Shown here piece after piece: positions 8,821 to 16,948 of a DNA stretch of 40,110 bases (position 1 is the first letter of the stretch; each line of letters opens with the position of its first letter). Both the position numbers and the translations under genes were made by a program. Below the pieces are notes generated by a model that saw only the letters and a list, made by a program, of their open reading frames with translations, did no database searches and was not told the DNA's origin. This stretch comes from Desulfovibrio sp. (GTDB lineage: Bacteria > Desulfobacterota > Desulfovibrionia > Desulfovibrionales > Desulfovibrionaceae). Where the stretch lies: NCBI GenBank assembly GCA_017396005.1, contig JAFQNG010000082.1, positions 1 through 40,110 on the forward strand. Reading direction: 5' to 3'.

Positions 8821-11205
8821 CTACCTGACAGTACGAACCTTACTTCCGTCAGCCGGGCCGACAATACCGTCCTGCTCCAGCTGTTCCACCAGCCTGGCAG
8901 CACGGTTGAAACCAATCTTGAAGCGCCGCTGGACCAGAGAGATGGAGGCCTTACCTTGCTCGATGACAAAAGCCTGGATTTCCTGATAGAGAGGATCCTC
9001 GTTATCGCTGCTGCCCGAAGCCTGTATGCCGGCAGACTCCCCCCCCCACTGTGCAAAATCCACCTGATATGAGGGGCGCAAATAATGCTTCCAGTGCTCC
9101 ACTATCGACTGGACTTCCTCATCGCTCAAAAATGGTCCGTGCAGACGTTGTAAACGGCCTCCGCTTGGCTTGTACAGCATATCACCCCGACCAAGTAGGT
9201 GCTCAGCTCCAACCTGGTCCAGAATAGTGCGAGAGTCATGTTTTGAGGTAACCTGAAAAGAAATACGGCAAGGAAAGTTCGCCTTGATCAGCCCCGTCAC
9301 TACATCCACACTAGGGCGCTGCGTAGCCAATATCATGTGGATACCAGCTGCCCGTGCCAACTGAGCCAGCCTCACGATACTGGTCTCCACCTCTCGTGCA
9401 GCGGTCATCATCAGGTCTGCCAGCTCGTCGATAACAATAACCAGATAAGGCAAGGGCTCCAGATCAGACAAATCTGAAGGCAACTCATTTTTGTATGCAG
9501 CCAGCTTCTGGTTATAGCCGTTCATATTACGCACCCCCAGACGCGCCATGGCCTTGTAGCGGCAATCCATCTCATGCACAGCCCAGTCCAAAGCGTTTTT
9601 GGCCTCTGCCATCTCGGTGACAACAGGATGTACCAGATGAGGTGCATCAGCATAGACGGCCATTTCGATACGCTTGGGATCTATGAGCAGAAGCCGTAAA
9701 TCTTTAGGCTGGGCACGGTACAAAAGGCTGACAAGAATACCATTGAGACAAACACTTTTTCCTGCACCGGTTGCGCCAGCCACGAGCAAGTGTGGCATTC
9801 TGGTCAGATCTGCCATATAGGGCTGTCCAGCAATATCTTTGCCTAGGATCATGGTCAGAGGTCCACAGCCCTTACGAAAAGAATCAGAGGCTGCCAGCTC
9901 CCTGAAATTGACCGTCTCGCGGTTACCGATGGGAATCTCTATACCTACTGTATCTGAACCAGGGATAGGTGCCTGTATACGTACAGCGATGGCTTTGAGG
10001 GCTAGGGCCAAATCATCGCTCAGATTGGCAATACGGTTGACCCGAATGCCAGGGGCCGGGCGTACTTCATACATGGTTACCACCGGTCCGGGAGTAATCC
10101 GGACCAGTCTTCCCTGTACACCAAAATCTTTGAGGCAGGCCATTAATGCCTCCCCTCTGGCTTCTAGATCTTCGCGTCGATTGGTCTGCACAGCTTTTAC
10201 GGGAAGACTGAGGAGCTCCAGAGGCGGCAGGGGCACAGGGGCCTTTACGTTCTCCAAGGTTAAGGGAACCTGCTTTGAAGCAGGTACAGACGGCGACGAC
10301 ATCTGTACCACCGTCTCTGGCGTAAGATTATCTTTGATTTCGGGGAGGATATCCTCCTTATGAGTTGAAACATCTCGCGAAAAGACAGGAACAGACGAAG
10401 ATGACTCAAGTGGTGCAGAAGGCGACTGTTTTGCTGCTACCTCAGGCTCAGAGACAGGAGCAATCTCGAACAAATCCAGTTCTTCACTAAGAGCAAAAGG
10501 TTCATCATCGTCCATCACAATGTGTGACTTCATAGTCTGCCCGGTTGAACGGGGTGCAGTATGAGCAGCTGGCTTGGGTAAAAAACGCATCAACCATACT
10601 CGCCCCCGCTGCAGAAGATTTTTCCAGTCATCCCTCCCCTGCCCTTTCTGCTGGGGCATTCCGGCATTCGGCTCCTCTGGATCATCTGTGACTGTCGAAG
10701 GTGCTGCTTTGCCAGATCTATATTCTGTAACCCATTGCCTACCCCGGGCAGCCAAGCCAAACCAGGAAAGATTACAGGTAAGCTGTATACCGATCATCAG
10801 CACAAAAAACCAGACAATAGCCGAACCGCCAGGGCTGAGATAACGACTGGACTGAGCATATAGTGCTTCCCCTACCATACCTCCACTGCGCAGATCCCCC
10901 AGAGAGATATCCCAAAAAGAACTGACTACCAGAAGGCACAACGTCAACAGAAAAAAACCGCACCAGCGCCACCAGTGCATGGCATAAGAAGAAGAGACGC
11001 AGGCCGCTCCCAGGGCACCAAAAACCAGTGGCCAGAGAAAGGCGGCCACACCAAATACGTCATTCAGAAATCCCGCCGCATAAGCTCCAAAAAGCCCAGC
11101 CTTATTTTGTATCTCAGTTTTGCCGCTGACTACATGATTGAGACTGGGATCATTGGCATTAAACGTGAGCAGACTGAGCAGAAGCAGGAGGGACCAGAAT
11201 AACAA
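8821..11205 (-). CDS. ftsK: DNA translocase FtsK
   Basis: Septum-anchored motor that pumps chromosomal DNA toward dif during division and activates XerCD recombination. About four membrane segments lie in the first ~150 residues, followed by a Pro/Ser-rich linker (about 160-340). The RecA-like motor has Walker A GATGAGKS (about 475-482) and Walker B IVIDELADL (about 588-596). The C-terminal winged-helix gamma domain starts near 728 (QEIQAFVIEQGKASISLVQRRFKIGFNRAARLVEQLE). At 794 residues it is the usual short FtsK/SpoIIIE length. Start problem: the only standard codon is TTG at 11205, which has no ribosome binding site. Coding continues upstream as KFSREIFGLF, and a strong AGGAGG (11256-11261) sits 8 nt before an in-frame ACG at 11247. 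The true protein is therefore probably 14 residues longer. Confidence 0.95.
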   Translation of the reverse strand: MLFWSLLLLLSLLTFNANDPSLNHVVSGKTEIQNKAGLFGAYAAGFLNDVFGVAAFLWPLVFGALGAACVSSSYAMHWWRWCGFFLLTLCLLVVSSFWDISLGDLRSGGMVGEALYAQSSRYLSPGGSAIVWFFVLMIGIQLTCNLSWFGLAARGRQWVTEYRSGKAAPSTVTDDPEEPNAGMPQQKGQGRDDWKNLLQRGRVWLMRFLPKPAAHTAPRSTGQTMKSHIVMDDDEPFALSEELDLFEIAPVSEPEVAAKQSPSAPLESSSSVPVFSRDVSTHKEDILPEIKDNLTPETVVQMSSPSVPASKQVPLTLENVKAPVPLPPLELLSLPVKAVQTNRREDLEARGEALMACLKDFGVQGRLVRITPGPVVTMYEVRPAPGIRVNRIANLSDDLALALKAIAVRIQAPIPGSDTVGIEIPIGNRETVNFRELAASDSFRKGCGPLTMILGKDIAGQPYMADLTRMPHLLVAGATGAGKSVCLNGILVSLLYRAQPKDLRLLLIDPKRIEMAVYADAPHLVHPVVTEMAEAKNALDWAVHEMDCRYKAMARLGVRNMNGYNQKLAAYKNELPSDLSDLEPLPYLVIVIDELADLMMTAAREVETSIVRLAQLARAAGIHMILATQRPSVDVVTGLIKANFPCRISFQVTSKHDSRTILDQVGAEHLLGRGDMLYKPSGGRLQRLHGPFLSDEEVQSIVEHWKHYLRPSYQVDFAQWGGESAGIQASGSSDNEDPLYQEIQAFVIEQGKASISLVQRRFKIGFNRAARLVEQLEQDGIVGPADGSKVRTVR

Positions 11206-11255
11206 AAAGAGGCCGAAAATCTCCCGGCTGAATTTATAGACGTCCGTACGACTAA

Positions 11256-11261
11256 CCTCCT
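11256..11261 (-). promoter_or_regulatory. Strong ribosome binding site placed before a non-standard ftsK start
   Basis: On the minus strand AGGAGG is followed after 8 nt by an in-frame ACG codon (11247-11245). There is no ATG, GTG or TTG before the TTG at 11205, 42 nt further on. It lies 12 nt past the efp stop codon. Confidence 0.7.
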
Positions 11262-11273
11262 GACAGACAGCGC

Positions 11274-11831
11274 CTATTCACGCCCGAGATATTCCTTGGT
11301 GCGAGTATCAACCTTAATACGATCACCGCTATTCACAAAGATGGGAACCTGCACCACCAGACCTGTTTCAAGAGTGGCGGGCTTGGTCACGTTGCTTACT
11401 GTATCGCCCTTCGCACCAGGCTCTGTTTCAGTGACTTCCAGCACCAGACTTACAGGAATATCAATATCTAGGGGGCGTCCCTTGTACAGAAGAACCCGAC
11501 ACTCCTGGCCATCCTTGAGAAAGCCTTCCTTGCCGCCACTTGAGTCAACAGACATCTGCAGCTGCTCATAGGTAGTCAAATCCATAAAGATCAGCTCTTC
11601 ATCCTGCCGATAGAGAAACTGCATGTCACGGGTTTCCATATCAGGCTTACCGACCTTTTCACCTGATCTGAAGGTGATATCCTGTATGCGACCAGTCAGG
11701 ATATTACGCAGCTTGGTACGAACCATGGCGCCCCCCTTACCTGGCTTAAAGTGCTGGAAATCAACTATTTCATAAGGAATACCTTCTACTTCTATTTTGA
11801 GGCCCTTGCGAAAATCCGTGGTAGAGTACAT
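11274..11831 (-). CDS. efp: Translation elongation factor P
   Basis: Binds between the P and E sites of stalled ribosomes and promotes peptide bonds at polyproline stretches. The 185 residues match the family length. An N-terminal KOW-like domain ([21 protein letters not shown]) carries the modification loop FKPGKGGA with Lys32 at the tip, which suggests a lysine-type modification (EpmA/B or related) rather than rhamnosylated arginine. Two OB domains follow; the last ends [24 protein letters not shown]. The ATG at 11831 is preceded by AGGAGG; the frame extends 13 codons further upstream but those codons include the ribosome binding site. ftsK and lolA follow in the same direction. Confidence 0.97.
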   Translation of the reverse strand: MYSTTDFRKGLKIEVEGIPYEIVDFQHFKPGKGGAMVRTKLRNILTGRIQDITFRSGEKVGKPDMETRDMQFLYRQDEELIFMDLTTYEQLQMSVDSSGGKEGFLKDGQECRVLLYKGRPLDIDIPVSLVLEVTETEPGAKGDTVSNVTKPATLETGLVVQVPIFVNSGDRIKVDTRTKEYLGRE

Positions 11832-11879
11832 GCTTCCTCCTGCATGATGAAAGTACGTTTTATTTGCCAAAGCCCAAAA

Positions 11880-11893
11880 GAGCGATTACGCTC
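11880..11893 (-). promoter_or_regulatory. Hairpin with T run in the efp leader
   Basis: On the minus strand GAGCG-TAAT-CGCTC is a 5-bp stem with a 4-nt loop, followed directly by TTTT. It lies about 50 nt upstream of the efp start. It could be a small attenuator-like or protective 5' hairpin. It is short, so chance is possible. Confidence 0.35.
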
Positions 11894-11917
11894 AACAACA
11901 CATGAATAAGGCAAGCC

Positions 11918-11934
11918 AGAACATGATATGTTCT
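11918..11934. promoter_or_regulatory. Operator-like palindrome between efp and engB
   Basis: AGAACAT-GAT-ATGTTCT is a perfect 7-bp inverted repeat with a 3-nt spacer, in the 170-nt divergent region between efp (-) and engB (+). Length and symmetry suit a dimeric transcription factor. It lies about 15 bp upstream of the predicted engB -35 box. It differs in half-site spacing from the LexA boxes I know. The regulator is unknown. Confidence 0.45.
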
Positions 11935-11949
11935 TTAAATTGCCTCTTC

Positions 11950-11978
11950 TTGTCAAGTTATAAATTGAAAGCAATACT
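11950..11978 (+). promoter_or_regulatory. Predicted sigma-70 promoter of engB
   Basis: TTGTCA (11950-11955) and AATACT (11973-11978) are separated by 17 nt and lie about 25 nt before the engB start. Five and four of six positions match the consensus. Confidence 0.5.
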
Positions 11979-12001
11979 TGAACCTGTGAAAGAGTATACA
12001 C

Positions 12002-12598
12002 ATGAAGGACAAGACACCAGAATTGATTCTTGAAGGAACAGCTTATACTATAGATCAGCTACTTGAACGGCAGGAAACGCAAGTCGCCCTCGCTGGACGC
12101 TCCAATGTAGGCAAATCCTCGCTCATCAATGCTCTGGCAGGCAGAAAAAAGCTGGCTAAAGTCAGCGCTACGCCAGGTAAAACACGTTCTGTCAATTTTT
12201 ACAGGGTAGACCCTCTGGACTTTTATGTCGTTGATCTTCCCGGCTATGGCTATGCGCGCGCTAGCCACGATGAGCGCCGCAAATGGGCAAAACTTTTGGA
12301 ATACTATCTGACGAAAAGCTCTAATCTCAAGGCCCTTGCCCTTCTTTTGGATTGTCGCCTTCCACCTCAAAAGCTCGACTTGGAGTTGATCTGTTTTGCC
12401 AGGTCTTGTAGCCTGCCGGTTCTACCTGTTCTGACCAAGGCAGACAAATGTAAGCAGCGAGAAAGAGTGGCGCGGCAAAATGAATGGCAGTCACTGCTCA
12501 GCAACCAACCAATATTGACCTCTTCCAATACTCGCATGGGGATTGATGCTTTCTGGCGGGCCCTTATTAAGGCGGCTGATGGAGAAATCGTAGAATAG
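12002..12598 (+). CDS. engB: Ribosome-biogenesis GTPase EngB/YsxC
   Basis: TrmE-Era-EngA-EngB-type GTPase needed for late 50S subunit assembly; essential in most bacteria. The 198 residues contain every G motif: G1 GRSNVGKSS (32-40), G2 around [13 protein letters not shown]3 DLPGYG (about 78-83), G4 TKAD (about 145-148) and G5 TSSN. The KxxGYGYA-type turn after G3 ([15 protein letters not shown]) is characteristic of EngB. The predicted promoter lies just upstream. The ribosome binding site is weak (AAAGAG, 11990-11995). The gene stands alone and ends before a bidirectional terminator facing bamD. Confidence 0.96.
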   Translation: MKDKTPELILEGTAYTIDQLLERQETQVALAGRSNVGKSSLINALAGRKKLAKVSATPGKTRSVNFYRVDPLDFYVVDLPGYGYARASHDERRKWAKLLEYYLTKSSNLKALALLLDCRLPPQKLDLELICFARSCSLPVLPVLTKADKCKQRERVARQNEWQSLLSNQPILTSSNTRMGIDAFWRALIKAADGEIVE

Positions 12599-12662
12599 CA
12601 GAGCCGATCTTTGCCTGCTGAAAATCTTCCTGCTTGCTCGAAATAGTCTGAAAAAATGAATC

Positions 12663-12688
12663 AAAAAAGCCCCTGTAAGGGGGCTTTT
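12663..12688. terminator. Bidirectional terminator between engB and bamD
   Basis: AAAAAAGCCCC (12663-12673) pairs with GGGGCTTTT (12680-12688). The A and T flanks serve transcripts from both sides, fitting the convergent genes. It is immediately next to the bamD stop codon at 12692. Confidence 0.85.
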
Positions 12689-12691
12689 AAA

Positions 12692-13423
12692 TTACAACCA
12701 TCTAAACCATTCACGCCATGATCCTTGTCGTTTGGAACGCGTATCAGCAGCTGTTTCAGCCCTATAATGATGAAAAGCCGCCAAACGTTTTTCCTTAGCA
12801 TGTTTTGCGACATCTGGCACATCACTGAAACTGTCTACGACATACTCATAACGCCGCCAAGCCGGACCATACTTGCCCATATGCCAAAAGACATCAGCTA
12901 TATAGAGCTCATGTTCTGCCATGTATTTCCGGCAGGTCAGCATATGCTCTTCAGCTCCTTTGGCATAAGGGGAATCAGGATATATCTGGTTCAGACGGTT
13001 GAAATATTCATAGGCTTCCTGAATCTCGGTCGTTGCGCGGTCAATAGAAGTAAATTGACCCATAAGTGCCATGCCTGTCTGATAAAGAACATAAGGAATG
13101 GCCTCATGTCTGGGGTGAAGAGACTCGAAATCCTTATAGGTTTCAGCCGCAAGCTCATACTCGGCATCAAGATAGTAGGCATCCCCCAGTGAGAGTTCGG
13201 CATCAAGTGTGTACGGACTGAATGGATAGGTATCCCGCAACTTGTTGTACAGTTCAACTGCTCGCACATAATTTTTTTCACTCATGGCATCGTTAGCGGC
13301 TTCAAAAATTTCCTGTGCCGTGTCTTCTGCAGGTGGTAGATAGACCATATCTATGATACCACAGCCACTGACACAGAACAGAGAGAAAGCCATCACGACA
13401 GAGCGAAAGAATTTCTTATGCAT
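12692..13423 (-). CDS. bamD: Outer-membrane assembly lipoprotein BamD
   Basis: Lipoprotein of the BAM complex that inserts beta-barrel proteins into the outer membrane. The 243 residues start with a lipoprotein signal peptide with lipobox V-S-G-C (Cys about 21). About five TPR-like helical hairpins follow (from ETAQEIFEAANDAMSEKNYVRAVELYNKLRDTYP-type repeats), as in YfiO/BamD. The start is set at the ATG at 13423 because the lipoprotein signal begins there; the frame extends 35 codons upstream into trxB with no signal-like sequence. It overlaps the end of trxB by 8 nt, so translation is coupled in trxA-trxB-bamD. Confidence 0.88.
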   Translation of the reverse strand: MHKKFFRSVVMAFSLFCVSGCGIIDMVYLPPAEDTAQEIFEAANDAMSEKNYVRAVELYNKLRDTYPFSPYTLDAELSLGDAYYLDAEYELAAETYKDFESLHPRHEAIPYVLYQTGMALMGQFTSIDRATTEIQEAYEYFNRLNQIYPDSPYAKGAEEHMLTCRKYMAEHELYIADVFWHMGKYGPAWRRYEYVVDSFSDVPDVAKHAKEKRLAAFHHYRAETAADTRSKRQGSWREWFRWL

Positions 13424-14342
13424 TGAGCTGTTCCAGAAATAGAAATGCCGCTTGTGCAGCAGTTGCACCATCACCTGCAGCAGTAATGACCTGGCGGCAG
13501 AGCTTGGAACGAATATCACCTGCAGCAAAGATACCAGGAAGGTTAGTACGCATTTCTGTGTCAGTCACGATGAAACCCTGTGAGTCACGCTGCAACGATT
13601 CCGGCAGATATCCGGTCACAGGAGAAAAACCCACATAGATAAAAAGGCCGCTCACTTCAATATCTTGCCCTTCACCGCTCTTTATATTTTGCAGCCTCAG
13701 GCCGGTCAACATATCTTCGCCATGCAGGTCAGTTACAACTGAGTTGAGGTGCAGCTCAATTTTATCTTTCATGGCCTCCAAGCGATCCTGATAAATTTTG
13801 AGACCTCGGAAACTATCTCTGCGATGGATGAGATGCACCTTCTCAACTATCTTTGCGAGATAGAGAGACTCTTCCATTGCAGCATTGCCACCGCCAACTA
13901 CAGCTACAATCTGGCCTCTGAAAAAATTACCGTCGCACAAGGCACAGTAAGAGACCCCTTTGCCCAATAGCGCATCTTCTTTTTTAAGGCCGAGCTGACG
14001 ATGTTTTGCACCGGAACAAACAAGAACAACCTTGGCAGCATATTCTTGATGACCGGCCTGTATAATAAAATTGCCAGCACTGCCGTTCACAGATTCCACT
14101 GCTGCACTTATGCAATCAATGGGCAGGTTTTCAAGATGAGCAGCAAAAAGATCTGCCAGCTCATAACCCTTAATACCTTTTGGATAGCCCGGATAATTTT
14201 CAAGTGACTCTGTCTGAAGCAGCTGACCGCCATGGGCCAGCTGCTCTACCAAAAGTACGGAACAGCCGGAACGAGAAAGATACAGAGCAGCAGTACTCCC
14301 TGCGGGACCTCCACCAATCACTAAGGCATCGTATGCCTTCAT
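13416..14342 (-). CDS. trxB: Thioredoxin-disulfide reductase
   Basis: FAD enzyme that passes electrons from NADPH (or another donor) to thioredoxin. The 308 residues have the FAD motif GGGPAGSTAA (about 10-19), the redox-active pair Cys133 and Cys136 in YCALCDG, the pyridine-nucleotide motif VVGGGNAAMEE and the C-terminal FAD motif GIFAAGDIR. The redox motif is CALC rather than the usual CATC. The NADPH-binding loop reads HRRDSFRG, the HRRxxFR pattern expected for NADPH use. The start overlaps the trxA stop (ATGA). Operon: trxA-trxB-bamD. Confidence 0.96.
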   Translation of the reverse strand: MKAYDALVIGGGPAGSTAALYLSRSGCSVLLVEQLAHGGQLLQTESLENYPGYPKGIKGYELADLFAAHLENLPIDCISAAVESVNGSAGNFIIQAGHQEYAAKVVLVCSGAKHRQLGLKKEDALLGKGVSYCALCDGNFFRGQIVAVVGGGNAAMEESLYLAKIVEKVHLIHRRDSFRGLKIYQDRLEAMKDKIELHLNSVVTDLHGEDMLTGLRLQNIKSGEGQDIEVSGLFIYVGFSPVTGYLPESLQRDSQGFIVTDTEMRTNLPGIFAAGDIRSKLCRQVITAAGDGATAAQAAFLFLEQLNA

Positions 14343-14662
14343 ACCAAAGCCTTGGTATCCAGCAAAGTCTTCAGGGCATCTTTAGCCACTGCACCGGTAA
14401 TCTGCTCTACGATGGCGCCGTTTTTAAACAGAATCAGGGTTGGAATCGCCCGGATGGCAAACTTACCTGGTGTTCCCGGATTTTCATCAACATTCATTTT
14501 ATAGATGTTCACCTTACCTTCATACTCTTTCGCAAGCTCATCAATGACTGGCCCAACGGCACGGCATGGACCACACCAAGGCGCCCAAAAATCAACAAGA
14601 ACGGGCTGCTCAGACTTCAACACAAGACTTTCAAAAGTAGTATCGGTAACTTGCTCAGCCAT
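14339..14662 (-). CDS. trxA: Thioredoxin
   Basis: Small cytoplasmic dithiol protein that reduces protein disulfides. The 107 residues have the canonical active site WCGPC (Cys30, Cys33) and the cis-proline IPTL near 73-76. No signal peptide, so cytoplasmic. AAGGAG lies 8 nt before the ATG. It is the first gene of trxA-trxB-bamD, with trxB starting inside its stop codon. A promoter with a perfect TTGACA box is predicted about 125 nt upstream. Confidence 0.97.
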   Translation of the reverse strand: MAEQVTDTTFESLVLKSEQPVLVDFWAPWCGPCRAVGPVIDELAKEYEGKVNIYKMNVDENPGTPGKFAIRAIPTLILFKNGAIVEQITGAVAKDALKTLLDTKALV

Positions 14663-14764
14663 ATTTTACTCCTTAAAACAGATGGCGCCATGACTATTGC
14701 ATGTATCGCGCCTTACTATCAAAATGACACCCTAATCTCAGGACGTCTGCCTGCAACTCTGGAT

Positions 14765-14793
14765 AGAGTAGATTTCTCTGGGCAGACTGTCAA
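14765..14793 (-). promoter_or_regulatory. Predicted promoter of trxA-trxB-bamD
   Basis: On the minus strand TTGACA (14793-14788) is followed after 17 nt by TACTCT (14770-14765). The -35 box is perfect and the -10 box weak. It leaves a leader of roughly 95 nt before trxA. Confidence 0.4.
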
Positions 14794-14812
14794 GTCAAAG
14801 TCAGCCTCGTAG

Positions 14813-15871
14813 TCAGACAGATTGGCAATTCATATCATCGGGTATTGCTCTACCCCGTGGTATAGTCTCCATGGAAAAGTCATGATGGCAGCCATGTTGG
14901 CCTAGAAGCCAGCCTGCATAAGCAATCATGGCAGCATTGTCAGTACAGAGAGCCGGGCTTGGAACGAGCAGACTGCCACCTCGTTGCTGCATGAGGTCCT
15001 CCATCTCACGTCGAAGAAGAGTATTAGCGGCCACCCCCCCTGCTAGCACCAAGGAATGTATATCTGTCTGTCGATTCAGAGCCCGCTCCACTTTCACCCG
15101 CAAGGTATCCACTACAGCAAAGTTAAATGATGCACAGACATCTTTCAACCACTGTGGTGCAGACTCTGCATTTACGAGAGGGCGCGGCAGACTCTGCCAT
15201 GGCTGTACAGATACATATGTCGCCACTGCTGTTTTCAAACCGCTAAAGCTGAAATCAAGATTATCATTGTCAATATATGGGCGAGGAAAAAGAGCTGCGT
15301 CAACATGCCCCTGACTGGCTAGCATATCCAGCAGGCGACCGCCAGGATACGTCATCCCCAGAATCTTACCTATCTTGTCAAAGGCCTCACCTGCGGCGTC
15401 ATCTAGGGTACGCCCCAGCTGCTCAAAAGAGCTAGGAGATTCCATACGATAGATATGCGTATGACCTCCAGAAACCAAAAGGCCCAAACAGGGGTATACT
15501 ATATCCCTTTCAAGTCCTGCTGCCAACAGATGAGCATGCAGGTGATTTAAGCCTAGAAAAGGTATGCCAAGACCAAATGCCAGAGCTTTACCGAAACCGA
15601 CGCCGACCAATAGACTTCCCAAAAGACCAGGGCCACGTGCAACAGCAACAAGATCTATGTCAGACGGAATACACCCACTGCGCTCCATCAATTGGTCGAA
15701 TAGAGGCCCCAAGTAGCGGTAGTGCTCTCGTGAAGCCAGCTCAGGTACTACCCCGCCAAAAAGTGCATGAACATTACTCTGACTGGCCAGCACAGAAGCC
15801 AGCAAAGTTCCGTTCTCCACCAAGGCCAGAGCACTTTCGTCGCACGAGCTTTCTATACCTAGACAAAGCAT
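14813..15871 (-). CDS. tsaD: tRNA N6-threonylcarbamoyladenosine transferase TsaD
   Basis: Transfers the threonylcarbamoyl group to A37 of ANN-decoding tRNAs, with TsaB, TsaE and TsaC. The 352 residues show the ASKHA fold: [13 protein letters not shown] near the N-terminus, the iron-binding NHLHAH motif (His110 and His114), [11 protein letters not shown], and the C-terminal [12 protein letters not shown] block with a third metal ligand. The length fits the bacterial family (~340). It starts 33 nt after the fbp stop and is probably co-transcribed. The ribosome binding site is poor. The last codons end about 20 nt before the predicted trxA -35 box. Confidence 0.96.
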   Translation of the reverse strand: MLCLGIESSCDESALALVENGTLLASVLASQSNVHALFGGVVPELASREHYRYLGPLFDQLMERSGCIPSDIDLVAVARGPGLLGSLLVGVGFGKALAFGLGIPFLGLNHLHAHLLAAGLERDIVYPCLGLLVSGGHTHIYRMESPSSFEQLGRTLDDAAGEAFDKIGKILGMTYPGGRLLDMLASQGHVDAALFPRPYIDNDNLDFSFSGLKTAVATYVSVQPWQSLPRPLVNAESAPQWLKDVCASFNFAVVDTLRVKVERALNRQTDIHSLVLAGGVAANTLLRREMEDLMQQRGGSLLVPSPALCTDNAAMIAYAGWLLGQHGCHHDFSMETIPRGRAIPDDMNCQSV

Positions 15872-15904
15872 CGGAGTGTATTCAAGTAACCAGAACTAAC
15901 TGGC

Positions 15905-16888
15905 CTAGTATTTGGCATATATCTTTTCAACGGCCTCCACATCTTGACTGGAGCCAATGAAAAGCGGCGTCCGCGCATGCAGGTGAGAGGGTGTACGGTC
16001 CAAGATACGTCCGTAACCATCAGAGGCTTTACCACCTGCCTGCTCTACTAGAAAAGCCAGAGGAGCTGCTTCGCACATCATGCGCAGTTTGCCTTCCGGT
16101 TTTCGTTTTTCAGGCGGATACATGTAGATGCCACCACATAGAAGAGTACGATGAAAATCAGCGACCAGAGCTCCTACATAACGGGATGAGTAATTTTCAC
16201 GACTGCGAAAGAACTCCAGAGACTCACGCGCCGCACCATCCCAGTAACGCCAGTAGCTGTCATTGACGGAATAGTATCGGCCTACATCAGGTATACGCAT
16301 ATTGGGATGCGACAACAAAAATTCACCAACACCGGGATCAAGAGTAAAGCCATGAACACCCTGTCCTGTGCTGAGTACCAGCATGGTAGAAGGGCCATAC
16401 AGAATGTATCCTGCGGCCACTTGCTGACAGCCAGGTTGAAGTACTTCTTTAAGTGTTACCTCACTGCCATGTTCCCCTTTGCGCCGTAAAATAGAAAAAA
16501 TCGTCCCTACATTAACGTTGACATCAATATTGGAAGAACCATCGAGGGGATCAAATATTAAAATATAGTCTCCTTGGGGGAATTCAGGTGCAACGCGAAT
16601 CAGGTCAGCCTCTTCTTCAGAGCTCATGGCACACAGGGCACCACAACGCTCCATACGGTAGAGCATGATTCTGTTGGCAATGACATCCATTTTTTGAACA
16701 TTTTCACCCTGCACATTCACTTCACCTGTTCCCCCCAAGATATCCAGAAGACCTGCCCGATTGATACGACGGGCTATGGATTTTCCCGAAAGGATTAGGT
16801 CATACAGCAGGCCGGTAAACTGTCCAGTCGCCTGAGGCGTACGCTTCTGGTGTAAAAGCAGATGTTCTGTAACGGTTATATCCGCCAT
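15905..16888 (-). CDS. fbp: Fructose-1,6-bisphosphatase, class I
   Basis: Hydrolyses fructose 1,6-bisphosphate to fructose 6-phosphate, the committed step of gluconeogenesis. The 327 residues match class I. The metal site is FDPLDGSSN (Asp113, Asp116), with the preceding acidic EEEAD at about 91-95 and the sugar-phosphate block [22 protein letters not shown] (about 235-256). C-terminal [21 protein letters not shown] is conserved. GGAG precedes the ATG by 7 nt. It lies between the lipoprotein gene and tsaD on the same strand, at the end of a possible pgsA-to-tsaD run. Confidence 0.96.
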   Translation of the reverse strand: MADITVTEHLLLHQKRTPQATGQFTGLLYDLILSGKSIARRINRAGLLDILGGTGEVNVQGENVQKMDVIANRIMLYRMERCGALCAMSSEEEADLIRVAPEFPQGDYILIFDPLDGSSNIDVNVNVGTIFSILRRKGEHGSEVTLKEVLQPGCQQVAAGYILYGPSTMLVLSTGQGVHGFTLDPGVGEFLLSHPNMRIPDVGRYYSVNDSYWRYWDGAARESLEFFRSRENYSSRYVGALVADFHRTLLCGGIYMYPPEKRKPEGKLRMMCEAAPLAFLVEQAGGKASDGYGRILDRTPSHLHARTPLFIGSSQDVEAVEKIYAKY

Positions 16889-16948
16889 ATATCACTCCAT
16901 TACCGACCCAACTGAACTTGCACTTGGGCCACTTTGATCAATATGATA

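Noticed and set aside
9839..10363. Long ORF opposite ftsK on the plus strand
   Set aside because: Arg/Ser/Pro-rich shadow of a conserved gene, without its own ribosome binding site or domain.
11832..11870. Extended efp start at 11870
   Set aside because: The extra 13 codons contain the AGGAGG ribosome binding site of the normal start at 11831.
11918..11934. LexA/SOS box reading of the palindrome
   Set aside because: The GAAC/GTTC half-sites are 7 nt apart, not 4 as in the Gram-positive-type box, and the neighbours are not SOS genes.
14180..14812. 210-codon plus-strand ORF over trxA and its promoter
   Set aside because: Lies antisense to trxA/trxB and includes the predicted promoter; no family resemblance.
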